Assembly (NCBI GenBank): GCA_016790695.1
Contig: JAEUOS010000032.1
Location: forward strand, 1-45,323
Reading direction: 5' to 3'
DNA from: Burkholderiales bacterium
GTDB lineage: Bacteria > Pseudomonadota > Gammaproteobacteria > Burkholderiales > JAEUOS01
DNA: 45,323 bases
Both the position numbers and the translations under genes were made by a program. A model generated the notes under the pieces. That model did no database searches, was not told where the DNA came from, and worked only from the letters and a program-made list of their open reading frames with translations. Of this stretch, positions 16,184 to 26,485 are shown in pieces; position 1 is the first letter of the stretch; the number at the start of each line of letters is the position of its first letter.

Positions 16184-16974
16184 GCTGGATCGCCGGGTAT
16201 GCGCTGGCCGGCGCCGCCGTCGGCTACCTCGCCGGCATGCTCGGCATCGGCGGCGGCATGACCCTGGTGCCGATCCTGTCGGCGCTGTTCACCGCCCAGG
16301 CGTTCGCGCCCGAGCACACGGTGCACCTCGCACTGGGCACGTGCATGGCATCGATCATGTTCACCTCGGGATCGAGCGTGCGCGAGCACCATCGGCTCGG
16401 CGCGGTCGACTGGGCGATCGTGCGCCGCATGAGTCCCGGCATGATCGCCGGCACGCTGGCGTCGACCGCGGCGGCCGGATTCCTGCCGCAGCGCACCCTG
16501 GCGCTGACCTTCGCCGCCATCGTGTTCGCCGGCGCAACGCAGATCCTGATCGGCCGCCGTCCGGACGCGGCGCGCCGCCTGCCCGGCGCGGGCGCGCTGT
16601 TCGCCGTCGGCGCCGTGATCGGCGCGATCTCCGGGCTGGTCTCGGCCGGCGGCACCTTCCTGTCCATGCCGTTCCTGGTGTTCTGCGGCGTGCCGGTGCG
16701 CACCGCGATCGCCTCGGCCGCGGCGATCGGGATCCCCATCAGCATCGTCGGCACGCTGGGCTACGTCGGCACCGGGTGGTCGGTCGCGGCGCTGCCGCCG
16801 TACAGCCTCGGATTCGTGCATCTGCCGGCCCTGCTTCCGCTGGTTGCCGCAAGCATGCTGACCGCCCCGTTCGGGGCGCGCGCCGCGCATCGCATGCCGG
16901 TGGTCATCCTGCGGCGCATCTTCGCCTGCGCGCTGTACCTGCTCGCGCTCAGGATGGCGGTGGCGTATTGGTAG
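16180..16974 (+). CDS. TauE/SafE-family membrane permease
   Basis: A 264-residue inner-membrane protein with about eight hydrophobic segments. The two repeated motifs of the family are present: GYLAGMLGIGGGMTLVPIL near the start and GAISGLVSAGGTFLSMPFL in the second half. Family members move sulfonates, sulfite or related organic anions, usually outward; the substrate here is unknown. The start is GTG 16180, sharing bases with the EVE stop codon (GTGA), so translation of the two should be coupled. A longer upstream frame exists but is only the shadow of the EVE gene. Confidence 0.9.
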   Translation: MSWIAGYALAGAAVGYLAGMLGIGGGMTLVPILSALFTAQAFAPEHTVHLALGTCMASIMFTSGSSVREHHRLGAVDWAIVRRMSPGMIAGTLASTAAAGFLPQRTLALTFAAIVFAGATQILIGRRPDAARRLPGAGALFAVGAVIGAISGLVSAGGTFLSMPFLVFCGVPVRTAIASAAAIGIPISIVGTLGYVGTGWSVAALPPYSLGFVHLPALLPLVAASMLTAPFGARAAHRMPVVILRRIFACALYLLALRMAVAYW

Positions 16975-17002
16975 GGTCGACGCCGGCTGCTAAACTTCAG
17001 CG

Positions 17003-17869
17003 ATGCTTCTGCCTGCCGATTTCGAACCCTTGTGGGCCGCGCCCGAGTCCGTCGGCGACGACGGCCTGTGGTTTGTCTTTCACCGCGGCAACCTGCTCGT
17101 CTACAACGAGCAGGCGACGCCGATGCTGCCGATGCCGTCCGATGTCCTGTCGGGCGCGCTGGAGATCGATCGCGCGGCGGCGCGCTTCGTCGGCATGCTC
17201 GGCAACATGCCGGTGTGGGCCGCGCGCGCCGGCAGCGCGGCCGCACCGCGCGGGCACGGGTTCGAGAACATGCGCGCGCTGTTCAACCGCCTCCCCGACG
17301 ACATGCTGGCGATCGGCGGGCGGGCCGTGCAGATGCTCGAGTTCGACCGCACGCACCGGTTCTGCGGCGCCTGCGCCACCCCGACCGAGATCCACGAAGG
17401 CGGGCGCTCGCGCAAGTGCCCGGCGTGCGGCGAGACCTATTACCCCAAGGTCTCGCCGGCGATGATGGTGATCATCAAGCGCGACCTGCCGGGCGGGCGC
17501 GAGCTCCTGCTGGCACGCTCGGGCCGGTTCCAGCGCGGCATGTACAGCGCGCTGGCGGGTTTCGTCGAACCGTCCGAATCGATCGAGGAGTGCATTCACC
17601 GCGAGGCGCTCGAGGAAGTCGGCGTCAAGGTGCGCGACCTGCGCTACTTCTCGAGCCAGGGCTGGCCGTTCCCGAATTCGCTCATGATCGCCTACGTCGC
17701 CGACTACGCGAGCGGCGAGATCGTGCCGCAGGAGGGCGAGATCGAGGACGCGCGCTGGTTCACGCTCGACAACCTGCCGGTTCTCCCGCACCGCCTGTCG
17801 ATCGCGCGGCGGCTGATCAACAGCGTCATCGGCGAGGTCGCGCCGGACCATCCGGCGCTCGGTGCCTAG
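17003..17869 (+). CDS. nudC: NAD(+)/NADH diphosphatase NudC (also RNA NAD-decapping type)
   Basis: NudC splits NADH or NAD into NMN(H) and AMP, and in E. coli removes NAD caps from RNA 5' ends. The 288-residue protein has an N-terminal domain, a four-Cys zinc ribbon (C121, C124, C139, C142) and a Nudix hydrolase domain. The Nudix box runs from G186 to G207 (GFVEPSES then REALEEVG). The NADH-specificity motif, normally SQPWPFPxS, reads SQGWPFPNS at 218-226, so the first Pro is replaced by Gly. It follows the TauE gene by 28 nt and may be in the same transcript. Confidence 0.94.
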   Translation: MLLPADFEPLWAAPESVGDDGLWFVFHRGNLLVYNEQATPMLPMPSDVLSGALEIDRAAARFVGMLGNMPVWAARAGSAAAPRGHGFENMRALFNRLPDDMLAIGGRAVQMLEFDRTHRFCGACATPTEIHEGGRSRKCPACGETYYPKVSPAMMVIIKRDLPGGRELLLARSGRFQRGMYSALAGFVEPSESIEECIHREALEEVGVKVRDLRYFSSQGWPFPNSLMIAYVADYASGEIVPQEGEIEDARWFTLDNLPVLPHRLSIARRLINSVIGEVAPDHPALGA

Positions 17870-17898
17870 CGTCCCGCGCCGCCGGGCGGCTCGGCGTG

Positions 17899-18585
17899 CT
17901 ACGCCGCCGCCAGCCGACCGTTGCGCAGCTCGAGCGTCCGATCCATCGTCGCGGCCAGCCGCGCATCATGGGTGACCACGACGATCGCCGTGCCGAAGGC
18001 CGCGCGCAACTCGAGCATCTGGGCGAAGACGACATCGGCGGTGCCGCGGTCGAGGTTGCCGGTGGGCTCGTCGGCGAGCACGCAGTGCGGCCGCGTCACC
18101 AGGGCGCGCGCCAGCGCGGCGCGCTGGCGCTCGCCGCCCGACATCTCCCCGGGCGTGTGGTCGAGGCGCTCGCCGAGCCCGACCGACGCCAGGACCCGCG
18201 CGGCGTCCGCCAGCGCGGCGGCCCGCGCCTGGCCGCGGATGAGCAGCGGCATCGCGACGTTCTCCTGCGCGGTGAACTCCGGCAGCAGATGGTGGAACTG
18301 GTAGACGAAACCGAGCGCGCGGTTGCGCAGCTCGCACAGCCGCGACTCCGCCATCCCGGCGAGCGCCTCGCCGTCGATCGCGACGCTGCCGGCCGACGGG
18401 CTGTCGAGGCCGCCGAGGCAGTGCAGCAGCGTGCTCTTGCCCGAGCCCGAGGCTCCGACGATCGCGATCGCCTCGCCGCGCCGCACCTCGAGGTCGACGC
18501 CGCGCAGCACCTCGACCGCCGCGCGCCCCTCGCGAAAGCTCTTGCACAGCCCCTGCGCGCGCAGCACCGCGCCCGGCTCACTCAT
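17899..18585 (-). CDS. lolD: Lipoprotein-releasing ABC transporter ATPase LolD
   Basis: The cytoplasmic ATPase of the Lol system, which extracts outer-membrane lipoproteins from the inner membrane and hands them to LolA. The 228-residue sequence has Walker A GASGSGKS (44-51), the ABC signature MSGGERQR, Walker B with [12 protein letters not shown], and the H-loop near the end (VVTHD). The sequence belongs to the MacB/LolD group. Its first 8 nt overlap the lolC-like gene, giving coupled production of permease and ATPase. It converges with nudC across 29 nt that show no clear terminator. Confidence 0.94.
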   Translation of the reverse strand: MSEPGAVLRAQGLCKSFREGRAAVEVLRGVDLEVRRGEAIAIVGASGSGKSTLLHCLGGLDSPSAGSVAIDGEALAGMAESRLCELRNRALGFVYQFHHLLPEFTAQENVAMPLLIRGQARAAALADAARVLASVGLGERLDHTPGEMSGGERQRAALARALVTRPHCVLADEPTGNLDRGTADVVFAQMLELRAAFGTAIVVVTHDARLAATMDRTLELRNGRLAAA

Positions 18586-19825
18586 AGCGCAGGGTCTCCG
18601 CGGGCTTGAGCCGGGCGGCGCGCCAGCTCGGATACAGCGTGGCCAGGAGCGACATCACCAGCGCGATGCCGACGATCGCCGCGATGTCCGCCGCCCGCGG
18701 ATCCGACGGCAGCGTGTTGATGAAGTAGATGTCCTTGGCGAGGAACTGGATGCCGAACAGGCGCTCGATCGCCGGCACCCAGACGTCGAGGTTGAGCGCC
18801 GTGATCACCCCCGCGACCGCGCCGGCGCCGGTGCCCGCCGCGCCCGATACCGCGCCCTGCAGCATGAAGATGCGCTGGATCGTCCCCGGGGTCGCACCCA
18901 GGGTGCGCAGGATCGCGATGTCGGCGCGCTTGTCTGTCACCGTCATCACCAGCGAGGACACCAGGTTGAACGCGGCGACGGCGACGATCAGGGTCAGGAT
19001 GATGAACATCATGCGCTTCTCGACCTGCACGGCCGCGAACCAGTTGCGGTTGATCCGCCCCCAGTCGCGGATCAGGACGTCGCCCTCGACCAGGCGCGAC
19101 AGGTCGCGCGCGACCGCCGGCGCCTCGTCGAGGTCGGCGACCCTGAGCCGGATCCCGGTCACGCCGTCGACGCGGAACAGCTTGCGCGCGTCGTCGAGCG
19201 CGATCAGCGCGAGCGCCGAGTCGTACTCGAAGTGCCCGGATTCGAACAGCCCGGCGACGCGGAACTGCTTGAGGCGCGGGATCACGCCGGCCGGCGTGAT
19301 GTTGCCCTGAGGCGCGATCAGCGTGACCTTGTCGCCAGGCATGACGCCCAGCGCCCGCCCGAGTTCGACGCCGAGGATGACGTTGAACTCGCCCTCGCGC
19401 AGGTCGGCGAGCGCGCCCGCCTTCACGGTCAGCGACGAGACGGCCGTCTCCAGCGTCGGCACGACCCCGCGCACCACGGCGCCGCGCACCGCGTCGCCGT
19501 TGGCAAGCATGGCCTGCGCCAGCACGTACGGCGCCCCGGCGCGCACGCGCGGATGCCGCGCCGCCTGCGCCAGGAGCGGCTCCCAGGCCTGCACCGGCGC
19601 GCCGGCGCCGAAGATCTCGATGTGCGCGACCACCGAGAGCATGCGGTCGCGCACCTCCTTCTGGAAGCCGTTCATCACCGACAGCACCACGATCAGCGCC
19701 CAGACGCCGACGCCGATGCCCGCGACCGACGCGAACGAGATGAACGACAGGAAGCCGCCGGCCGAACCGTGCGCGCCCTTGCGCGAGCGCACGTAGCGCC
19801 CCGCGACGAATGCCTCAAACCGCAC
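18578..19825 (-). CDS. lolC: Lipoprotein-releasing ABC transporter permease (LolC/LolE family)
   Basis: An inner-membrane permease of 415 residues with the FtsX/MacB layout: one TM helix near the N-terminus (about 27-52), a large periplasmic domain, then three TM helices at the C-terminus. The periplasmic loop [13 protein letters not shown] resembles the Hook by which LolC contacts LolA. The start is GTG 19825, preceded at 4 nt by GGAGG (19830-19834); ATG 19843 lacks such a site. Only one permease gene is present next to lolD, so either a homodimer (LolF-like) or a partner encoded elsewhere is expected. Confidence 0.92.
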   Translation of the reverse strand: MRFEAFVAGRYVRSRKGAHGSAGGFLSFISFASVAGIGVGVWALIVVLSVMNGFQKEVRDRMLSVVAHIEIFGAGAPVQAWEPLLAQAARHPRVRAGAPYVLAQAMLANGDAVRGAVVRGVVPTLETAVSSLTVKAGALADLREGEFNVILGVELGRALGVMPGDKVTLIAPQGNITPAGVIPRLKQFRVAGLFESGHFEYDSALALIALDDARKLFRVDGVTGIRLRVADLDEAPAVARDLSRLVEGDVLIRDWGRINRNWFAAVQVEKRMMFIILTLIVAVAAFNLVSSLVMTVTDKRADIAILRTLGATPGTIQRIFMLQGAVSGAAGTGAGAVAGVITALNLDVWVPAIERLFGIQFLAKDIYFINTLPSDPRAADIAAIVGIALVMSLLATLYPSWRAARLKPAETLRYE

Positions 19826-19926
19826 GTGCCCTCCGCGCGGCATGCCGGCACGCCGGCCGGCCGCGGCGACGGGAGGAAGGGAGAGGCGGGAGGCAGCGCA
19901 TCGGCGGGCGCATCGGGTGGCGCATG

Positions 19927-20841
19927 TTAGCGCGAATCACCGCCGTCGCGACCGGCGCCGCTGCCGACACCGATGACCATGCCGGCGCTCACCGCCGCCA
20001 GCCCGAGCACGACCGGCAGCGTCAGGGATTCGCCCAGCAGCGGCACGGCAAGGATGGCGGCGGCCGCCGGCGCCAGCGCGGTGACCATCGTCGTCTTGAC
20101 CGGCCCGAGCACCGCGACCGCGCGCGAGAACGCCCACATCGAGACCACGAGCGCGATCACTCCCTGGAACACGCCGGTGGCGACGATGGTCCGCCACGGC
20201 ACCTGCGCCAGACCCGGCTCGGCGAGCAGGCAGTACAGCGGCAGGTAGAGCGCGAGGGCGAAGACCGGCACGGCCAGCGTGGCGTCGACCGGATCGACGC
20301 CCCACTTGCGCGCGAGCACCGTGAACACCGCCCAGCACATCGCGGCCAGCGGGAACATCAGGTCGCCGCGCCAGGTCTGTGCGCCGTCGTGCGCAAGGGC
20401 CTGCCAGGCCATCAGCGCGACGCCCGCAAGGATCGCGGCAAGCCCCGCGGCGCGGCGCGCGCTCACGCGCTCGCCGAGGACCAGGTACGCGATCAGCGCG
20501 GTCGAGAACGGCAGGGTGCCGGGCATCAGCACCGCCGCGTGCGCCGCCGGCGCGCGCGCGAACCCCGCGAACGCAAACCCGGTGAATCCCAGCCCGCCGA
20601 ACGCCGCCAGCACCGCCGCGCGGCGCGCCGTGAGCGTGCCGAAGCGCGCCCCGGAGCGTCGCGCCAGCACGACGGGCGCGACCGCGAGTGCCGCGAACGC
20701 GAAACGCAGCAGCGCGAGGTCGTACGGCCCCATCTGGTCGCGCGCGCCCAGCCGCGAGAGCACGATGAAGAAGGTCCAGATTGTCACGACGGCCGCCGCG
20801 CAGGCGACGCCGATGCGAAGCTCGCGGCGCGTCAGAGGCAA
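19927..20841 (-). CDS. EamA/DMT-family membrane transporter
   Basis: The second drug/metabolite-type exporter in the window, 304 residues with about ten TM segments in two EamA repeats. It is not a recent duplicate of the one at 1761-2642: the sequences differ throughout. It starts 1 nt after the stop of the Nudix gene, so both should be co-transcribed, probably as the tail of the nuo operon. The substrate is unknown. The 101-nt gap to lolC is purine-rich on the plus strand and shows no terminator. Confidence 0.86.
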   Translation of the reverse strand: MPLTRRELRIGVACAAAVVTIWTFFIVLSRLGARDQMGPYDLALLRFAFAALAVAPVVLARRSGARFGTLTARRAAVLAAFGGLGFTGFAFAGFARAPAAHAAVLMPGTLPFSTALIAYLVLGERVSARRAAGLAAILAGVALMAWQALAHDGAQTWRGDLMFPLAAMCWAVFTVLARKWGVDPVDATLAVPVFALALYLPLYCLLAEPGLAQVPWRTIVATGVFQGVIALVVSMWAFSRAVAVLGPVKTTMVTALAPAAAAILAVPLLGESLTLPVVLGLAAVSAGMVIGVGSGAGRDGGDSR

Positions 20842-20842
20842 G

Positions 20843-21391
20843 TCACTTCCATTCGCCGCGCTGCAGCTTCTCCAGCCAGAACAGGCCGATCATCGTCTTG
20901 GCGTCGGTGATGCGCCCCTCGCGGACCCAGCGCATCGCCTCGATCGCGTTGGCTGCGAACACCTCGAGGAACTCGCCGGCCTCGAGCGACGCCGTCGCCT
21001 CGGTCAGGCGGCGCGCGGCGAAGAGCTCGATGCGCTCGTCGCAGTACGCGAGCAGCGGGTGGATCGTGGTCAGGTGGACCCACTCGGCGGCCTCGTAGCC
21101 GGTCTCCTCGCGCAACTCGCGCTTCGCGGTGGCGAGCGGCTCCTCGCCCGGGTCGATCTTGCCGGCCGGGAACTCGATGAACTCGCGGCGGTGCGGATAG
21201 CGGAACTGGCGCTCCATCACCACGCGGCCGTCGGCGAGCAGCGGGATCACCATCACCGCGCCCGGGTGCTCGATGTACTCGCGCACGGCCTCGCCGCCGT
21301 CGGGCAGGCGCACACGGTCGGAGCGCACCTTGAGCAGCACGCCGTCGTAGACGCGCTCGCTGCCCAGCGTGGTTTCCGCGAGCTTGCTCAT
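20843..21391 (-). CDS. Nudix hydrolase, ADP-ribose pyrophosphatase type
   Basis: A 182-residue Nudix enzyme. The box fits the consensus exactly: G77, E83, then REL at 91-93 and EE at 95-96, G98. The region before it (GAVMVIPLLADGRVVMERQFRYPH) and the pattern EFPAGKID match ADP-ribose and nucleoside-diphosphate-sugar pyrophosphatases (NudF/ORF209-like), which recycle ADP-ribose released from NAD breakdown to AMP and ribose-5-phosphate. It lies 34 nt after nuoN on the same strand, a conserved place for this gene in betaproteobacteria, and 1 nt before the DMT gene. Confidence 0.9.
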   Translation of the reverse strand: MSKLAETTLGSERVYDGVLLKVRSDRVRLPDGGEAVREYIEHPGAVMVIPLLADGRVVMERQFRYPHRREFIEFPAGKIDPGEEPLATAKRELREETGYEAAEWVHLTTIHPLLAYCDERIELFAARRLTEATASLEAGEFLEVFAANAIEAMRWVREGRITDAKTMIGLFWLEKLQRGEWK

Positions 21392-21425
21392 CGGGGCAAT
21401 TCCGGACGCGAGGCGCCGGGCCGCC

Positions 21426-22889
21426 CTAGAGCGAGCCCTTCATCGCGTCCAGGCAGAGCGCCATCAGCGCGCCGGGCATCAGGCCCAGGACGAGCAGCGC
21501 GAAGCCGTTGGCGGACAGCAGCATGCGCACCCCGGCCCCTTCCGCCAGCGGCGTGGCGTCGGCCGGTTCGTCGAAGAACATCAGCTTGACCACGCGCAGG
21601 TAGTAGAACGCGCCGACCAGCGAGAACAGCACGGCTACCACGGCCAGCCACACCATCTGCGCGCCGACGGCCGCCTGCAGGACCGACAGCTTGGCGTAGA
21701 AGCCCACCGTCGGCGGAATCCCCGCGAGCGAGAACATGACGATCAGCGTCATCCAGGCGAACCAGGGGCTGCGCGCGTTGAGGCCCTTGAAGTCGCTCAG
21801 GTCCTCCGCCTCGAAGCCGCGGCGCGCCATCATCAGGATCACGCCGAACGCGGCGAGCGTGGTCAGGACGTAGGTGACCACGTAGAACAGCGCCGAGCCG
21901 TAGGCGTCGACGGTGTTGAGCCGGTTGCCGCCGACGACGCCGGAGAGCAGGCCCAGCAGCATGAAGCCCATGTGCGAGATCGTCGAATACGCGAGCATGC
22001 GCTTGAGGTTGGTCTGCGCGATCGCCGCGAGATTGCCGATCGCCATCGACAGCACCGCGAGGATGACCAGCATCGCCTGCCAGTCGGCGGCCAGGCTGAT
22101 CAGGCCCACCACCAGGAGGCGGATCGCGATCGCGAAGCCGGCGAGCTTCGGCGCCGCCCCGATCATCAGCGTGATCGCCGTCGGCGCGCCGTGATAGACG
22201 TCCGGGATCCACATGTGGAACGGCACCACGCCGAGCTTGAAGGCGAGCCCGGCGACCACGAACACGAGGCCGAAGGCGACCATGCCGCGCCGCGCCTCGC
22301 CGCTGGCGAGCTCGCGCGCGACCAGTTCGAGGTTGAGCTGCCCGCCGGTTCCGCCGTAGATCATCGAGACGCCGTACAGCAGCAGCCCGGACGCGAGCGC
22401 GCCGAGCACGAAGTACTTGATCGCGGCCTCGGTCGACACCGGCGAGTCGCGATTGAGCGCGACCATCGCGTACAGCGACAGCGACAGCATCTCGAGGCCC
22501 AGGTACAGGGTGACGAAATGGTTCGCGGAGATCATCACCATGATGCCGAGGAGGACGAACATGGCGAGGATGTAGTACTCGCCCGTCAGCAGGCCGCGCT
22601 CGGTCATGTAGCGGCGCGAATAGATGAACGTCACCGCCACCGCGAGGTAGGCGCCGACCTTCAGCAGGTTCGACAAGGGGTCGGAGACGAACATCCGCGA
22701 GAACGCGTAGCCGCGCGTGCCGTCGGACAGCAGGGCCAGCGTGATGGCTGCCGCCAGCGCGATGCCGGCGAGGCAGATCCACTCGAGCACGACCTTGCGT
22801 TCCCGCGGCAGCCAGAGGTCGGCGAGCAGGACCACGCCGATCACCAGCGCGATGACGATTTCGGGGTACGCGGGGATGAGGGCGGTCAT
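21426..22889 (-). CDS. nuoN: NADH-quinone oxidoreductase subunit N
   Basis: One of the three antiporter-like membrane subunits of complex I that carry proton translocation. The 487-residue protein shows the usual 14 TM pattern, with conserved blocks such as [18 protein letters not shown] (the TM5 Glu region) and [18 protein letters not shown] (TM8 Lys region). It is the last nuo gene, 25 nt after nuoM. The Nudix gene follows at 34 nt, so transcription probably continues. Confidence 0.97.
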   Translation of the reverse strand: MTALIPAYPEIVIALVIGVVLLADLWLPRERKVVLEWICLAGIALAAAITLALLSDGTRGYAFSRMFVSDPLSNLLKVGAYLAVAVTFIYSRRYMTERGLLTGEYYILAMFVLLGIMVMISANHFVTLYLGLEMLSLSLYAMVALNRDSPVSTEAAIKYFVLGALASGLLLYGVSMIYGGTGGQLNLELVARELASGEARRGMVAFGLVFVVAGLAFKLGVVPFHMWIPDVYHGAPTAITLMIGAAPKLAGFAIAIRLLVVGLISLAADWQAMLVILAVLSMAIGNLAAIAQTNLKRMLAYSTISHMGFMLLGLLSGVVGGNRLNTVDAYGSALFYVVTYVLTTLAAFGVILMMARRGFEAEDLSDFKGLNARSPWFAWMTLIVMFSLAGIPPTVGFYAKLSVLQAAVGAQMVWLAVVAVLFSLVGAFYYLRVVKLMFFDEPADATPLAEGAGVRMLLSANGFALLVLGLMPGALMALCLDAMKGSL

Positions 22890-22914
22890 GTTGGTTCGGC
22901 GCCGGGCGGCGTGA

Positions 22915-24414
22915 TCACAGTTTGCTCTTCGCGACGTGCCGGGACAGCTGCTCCACCGAGGTGTGCATGACGTCGGTGAACGGCTTGGGGTTCACCCCCA
23001 TGTAGATCACCGCGGCGGCGAGCGCGGCGAGGATTCCGAACTCCCTGCCGTTCAGGTCCTTGAGCGCGCGGACGTTGTCGTTGCCGACCGCGCCGAAGAT
23101 CACGCGCTTGACCATCCACAGCGAGTAGGCTGCGCCGAAGATCAGCGTGGTCGCGGCGGCGAACGCGACCCAGAAGTTGTACTTCACCGCGGCGAGAATG
23201 ACGAGGAACTCGCCGACGAAGCCCGACGTCGCGGGCAGCCCGCTGTTGGCCATCGCGAACAGCACGGCGAAGGCGGCGAACCGCGGCATCGTGTTGACGA
23301 CCCCGCCATAGTCCGCGATCTCGCGCGAATGCATGCGGTCGTAGAGCACGCCGATGCACAGGAACATCGCGCCGGAGATGAACCCGTGCGACACCATCTG
23401 CACGATGCCGCCCTCGACGGCCATCCCGATGAGCGCGCCGTTGCTGAACATGAAGAAGCCGAGCGTCACGAAGCCCATGTGCGCGATCGACGAGTAGGCC
23501 ACCAGCTTCTTCATGTCCTGCTGGACCAGCGCCACCAGCCCGATGTAGACGACCGCGATCAGCGAGAGCGCGACCATCAGCCACGCCAGGTCGCGGCTCG
23601 CATCCGGCGCGATCGGCAGCGAGAAGCGCAGGAAGCCGTAGGCGCCCAGCTTGAGCATGATCGCGGCCAGGACGACCGAGCCGCCGGTCGGCGCCTGGAC
23701 GTGGGCATCGGGCAGCCAGGTGTGCACCGGCCACATCGGCACCTTGACCGAGAACGCCGCGAGGAACGCGAAGAACAGGAGCTTCTGCGCCGCCATCGGC
23801 AGCGGCAGCGAGTGCCACGCGGTGATGTCGAAGCTGCCGCCGGCCTTCAGGTAGAGGTAGATGATCGCCACCAGCGTGAGCAGCGAGCCGAGCAGCGTGT
23901 AGAGGAAGAACTTGAACGCCGCATAGACGCGGTTCTGCCCGCCCCAGACGCCGATGATGATGAACATCGGGATCAGCGTCGCCTCGAAGAACACGTAGAA
24001 CAGCGCGCCGTCGAGCGCGCAGAAGACGCCGATCATGAGGCCCGAGAGGACCAGGAACGACCCCATGTACTGGGCGACGCGGGTCTCGATGACCTCCCAT
24101 CCCGCGATCACCACCAGCACCGTGATGAAGGCCGTCAGCGGCACGAACAGCATCGAGATGCCGTCGACGCCGAGGTAGTACTGGATCGCGAATCGCGGGA
24201 TCCAGTCGAAGCGCTCGACGAACTGGAACTGCGCTGTCGCGGCGTTGAAGTCGGCGAGCAGCGGCAGCGTGACCGCGAGGCCGGCGAGTGCGCCGATGAG
24301 CGCCAGGATCCGCGCCAGTCCGGCATTGCGGTCGCCGCCGGTGGCAAAGACGACCAGGCCGGCCAGGATCGGCACCCAGATCGACAGGCTGAGAATCGGA
24401 GCGGTTGACTGCAT
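22915..24414 (-). CDS. nuoM: NADH-quinone oxidoreductase subunit M
   Basis: The central antiporter-like subunit of the complex I membrane arm, 499 residues. The key acidic residue is in [14 protein letters not shown] (TM5), and the Lys-containing region is [19 protein letters not shown] (TM7-8). The signature [19 protein letters not shown] is present in the expected place. The gap from nuoL is 18 nt. Nothing is missing or unusual. Confidence 0.97.
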   Translation of the reverse strand: MQSTAPILSLSIWVPILAGLVVFATGGDRNAGLARILALIGALAGLAVTLPLLADFNAATAQFQFVERFDWIPRFAIQYYLGVDGISMLFVPLTAFITVLVVIAGWEVIETRVAQYMGSFLVLSGLMIGVFCALDGALFYVFFEATLIPMFIIIGVWGGQNRVYAAFKFFLYTLLGSLLTLVAIIYLYLKAGGSFDITAWHSLPLPMAAQKLLFFAFLAAFSVKVPMWPVHTWLPDAHVQAPTGGSVVLAAIMLKLGAYGFLRFSLPIAPDASRDLAWLMVALSLIAVVYIGLVALVQQDMKKLVAYSSIAHMGFVTLGFFMFSNGALIGMAVEGGIVQMVSHGFISGAMFLCIGVLYDRMHSREIADYGGVVNTMPRFAAFAVLFAMANSGLPATSGFVGEFLVILAAVKYNFWVAFAAATTLIFGAAYSLWMVKRVIFGAVGNDNVRALKDLNGREFGILAALAAAVIYMGVNPKPFTDVMHTSVEQLSRHVAKSKL

Positions 24415-24432
24415 GGCGTGGTGTGGTTCGAC

Positions 24433-26478
24433 CTATTTGCCCGGGCCGGCGCCGAGGAACGCGAACTTGGTGATCGCGAACCAGACCGCGACGATCATCA
24501 CGAACGCGTACTGGTACAGATGCCCGGTTTGCAGGAGACGGCTGACGCGGGCGACGAATCCCACCAGGCGCGCGCTGCCGTTGACGATCAGCCCGTCGAT
24601 GATGGAAACGTCGCCGCCGCGCCACAGGCCGCGGCCGAGGGCGCGCGCGCCGCCCGCGAAGACGATCTCGTTGAAGCGGTCGAGGTAGTACTTGTTGTCG
24701 AGCAGCGCGTGGACGGCGCCGAAGCGCGCCTTGATCGCCGCCGGGTACGCCGGGCGCGCGATGTAGAACACCCAGGCCAGCGCGACGCCGGCCGCGGCCA
24801 GCCAGAACGGCGCCGTCGCCAGCGCGTGCGTCGCCATGCCGGCGGCCCCGCCGTGCGCGCGGAACATCTGCGCCAGGCCGGCCATCGCGGGATGCGCGTC
24901 CGACACCGCGATCACGCCGCTGAAGACGCTGCCGAAGAGCATCGGCTCGATCGTCAGGTAGCCGATCCCCACCGACGGGATCGCCAGCAGCACCAGAGGC
25001 AGCCAGACCACCCATGGCGACTCGTGCGGCTTCTCGCCGTGCGCGAGGCCGTGGTGCTCGTCGGCGTGCGCGTCGTCGTGCGGCATCTCCTCGTAGCGCT
25101 CGCGGCCGTGGAAGACGAGGAAATACATGCGGAACGAATAGAAGGCGGTGACGAACACGCCGGCGAGGACGCACCAGTAGGCGAAGGACGCGCCCGGGAT
25201 GCGCGCGAAGTGCGCGGCCTCGATGATGCTGTCCTTCGAGTAGAAGCCCGAGAACAGCGGCGTGCCGATCAGCGCCAGCGAGCCGATCAGCGACGTGATC
25301 CAGGTGATCTTCATGTGCTTCCAGGCGCCGCCCATGTAGCGCATGTCCTGGTTGTGGTGCATGCCGATGATCACCGAGCCCGCCGCGAGGAACAGGAGCG
25401 CCTTGAAGAACGCGTGGGTCATCAGGTGGAAGATCGCGACCGAATAGGCCGAGCAACCCAGCGCGACGGTCATGTAGCCGAGCTGCGACAGGGTCGAATA
25501 GGCGACGACGCGCTTGATGTCGTTCTGGACGATGCCGAGGAAGCCCATGAACAGCGCGGTGATGGCGCCGGTCACGATGACGAACGACAGCGCCGCCTCC
25601 GAGAGTTCGAACAGCGGCGACATGCGCGCGACCATGAAGATGCCGGCCGTCACCATGGTCGCGGCGTGGATCAGCGCGGAGATCGGCGTCGGGCCTTCCA
25701 TCGAGTCCGGCAGCCAGACGTGCAGCGGGAACTGCGCGCTCTTGCCCATCGCGCCCACGAACAGGCCGATGCAGACCGCGGTGACCACGGTCGGCGATCC
25801 CGGCAGCAGGTCGATCGGCGTGGCCGCGAGCTTGGCCAGCTGCGGATGGGCGAAGACCTCGGCGTAGTTCATCGAGCCGAAATGGGCGAGCACCAGGCCG
25901 ATGCCGAGCAGGAAGCCGAAATCGCCGACGCGGTTGACCAGGAACGCCTTCAGGTTGGCATAGATCGCGGTCGGGCGCGTGTACCAGAAGCCGATCAGCA
26001 GGTAGGACACCAGGCCGACCGCCTCCCAGCCGAAGAACAGCTGCAGGAAGTTGTTGCTCATCACCAGCATGAGCATCGAGAAGGTGAACAGCGAGATGTA
26101 GCCGAAGAAGCGCTGGTAGCCCGGGTCCTCGGCCATGTAGCCGATGGTGTAGACGTGCACCATCAGCGAGACGAAGGTGACCACCAGCATCATGGTGACG
26201 GTGAGCCGGTCGACGAGGAAGCCGACGTCGAACTTCACGCCGTCGGCGACGGTCCAGGTGTAGAGCGCTTCGTTGAACAGCGCGCCCGGCACCGCGAACG
26301 CCTGCTGCGCCACGACCACCGAGGCCGCGAACGACACCAGGACCCCGAGGATGGCGGCGCTGTGCGCGCCGCGCCGGCCGACGATGCCGCCGAGGAAGCG
26401 GGTGCCGAGCATGCCGGCGACCACGGCGCCGGCCAGCGGCGCGAGTGCGATCAGGAGGAGCAGGGTCTTCGTGCTCAT
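24433..26478 (-). CDS. nuoL: NADH-quinone oxidoreductase subunit L
   Basis: The distal antiporter-like subunit of complex I, 681 residues from ATG 26478; a GTG at 26484 is the alternative start. Conserved blocks include QLFFGWEAVGLVSYLLIGFW (TM5 Glu), SAQFPLHVWLPDSMEGPTP and IKRVVAYSTLSQLGYM. The C-terminal third has the lateral amphipathic helix and last TM seen in NuoL. Between them, near 25020-25110, is a His/Asp/Glu-rich hydrophilic loop (HADEHHGLAHGEKPHESP); similar loops occur in Burkholderiales NuoL. ATG 26478 is preferred because AGGG lies about 6 nt ahead. The gene follows nuoK almost without a gap. Confidence 0.97.
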   Translation of the reverse strand: MSTKTLLLLIALAPLAGAVVAGMLGTRFLGGIVGRRGAHSAAILGVLVSFAASVVVAQQAFAVPGALFNEALYTWTVADGVKFDVGFLVDRLTVTMMLVVTFVSLMVHVYTIGYMAEDPGYQRFFGYISLFTFSMLMLVMSNNFLQLFFGWEAVGLVSYLLIGFWYTRPTAIYANLKAFLVNRVGDFGFLLGIGLVLAHFGSMNYAEVFAHPQLAKLAATPIDLLPGSPTVVTAVCIGLFVGAMGKSAQFPLHVWLPDSMEGPTPISALIHAATMVTAGIFMVARMSPLFELSEAALSFVIVTGAITALFMGFLGIVQNDIKRVVAYSTLSQLGYMTVALGCSAYSVAIFHLMTHAFFKALLFLAAGSVIIGMHHNQDMRYMGGAWKHMKITWITSLIGSLALIGTPLFSGFYSKDSIIEAAHFARIPGASFAYWCVLAGVFVTAFYSFRMYFLVFHGRERYEEMPHDDAHADEHHGLAHGEKPHESPWVVWLPLVLLAIPSVGIGYLTIEPMLFGSVFSGVIAVSDAHPAMAGLAQMFRAHGGAAGMATHALATAPFWLAAAGVALAWVFYIARPAYPAAIKARFGAVHALLDNKYYLDRFNEIVFAGGARALGRGLWRGGDVSIIDGLIVNGSARLVGFVARVSRLLQTGHLYQYAFVMIVAVWFAITKFAFLGAGPGK

Positions 26479-26485
26479 GTGCACC

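Noticed and set aside
25020..25120. His-rich loop of NuoL as a novel metal site
   Set aside because: Similar His-rich loops occur in NuoL of related betaproteobacteria, so it is not specific to this sequence; kept only as a note in the gene entry.
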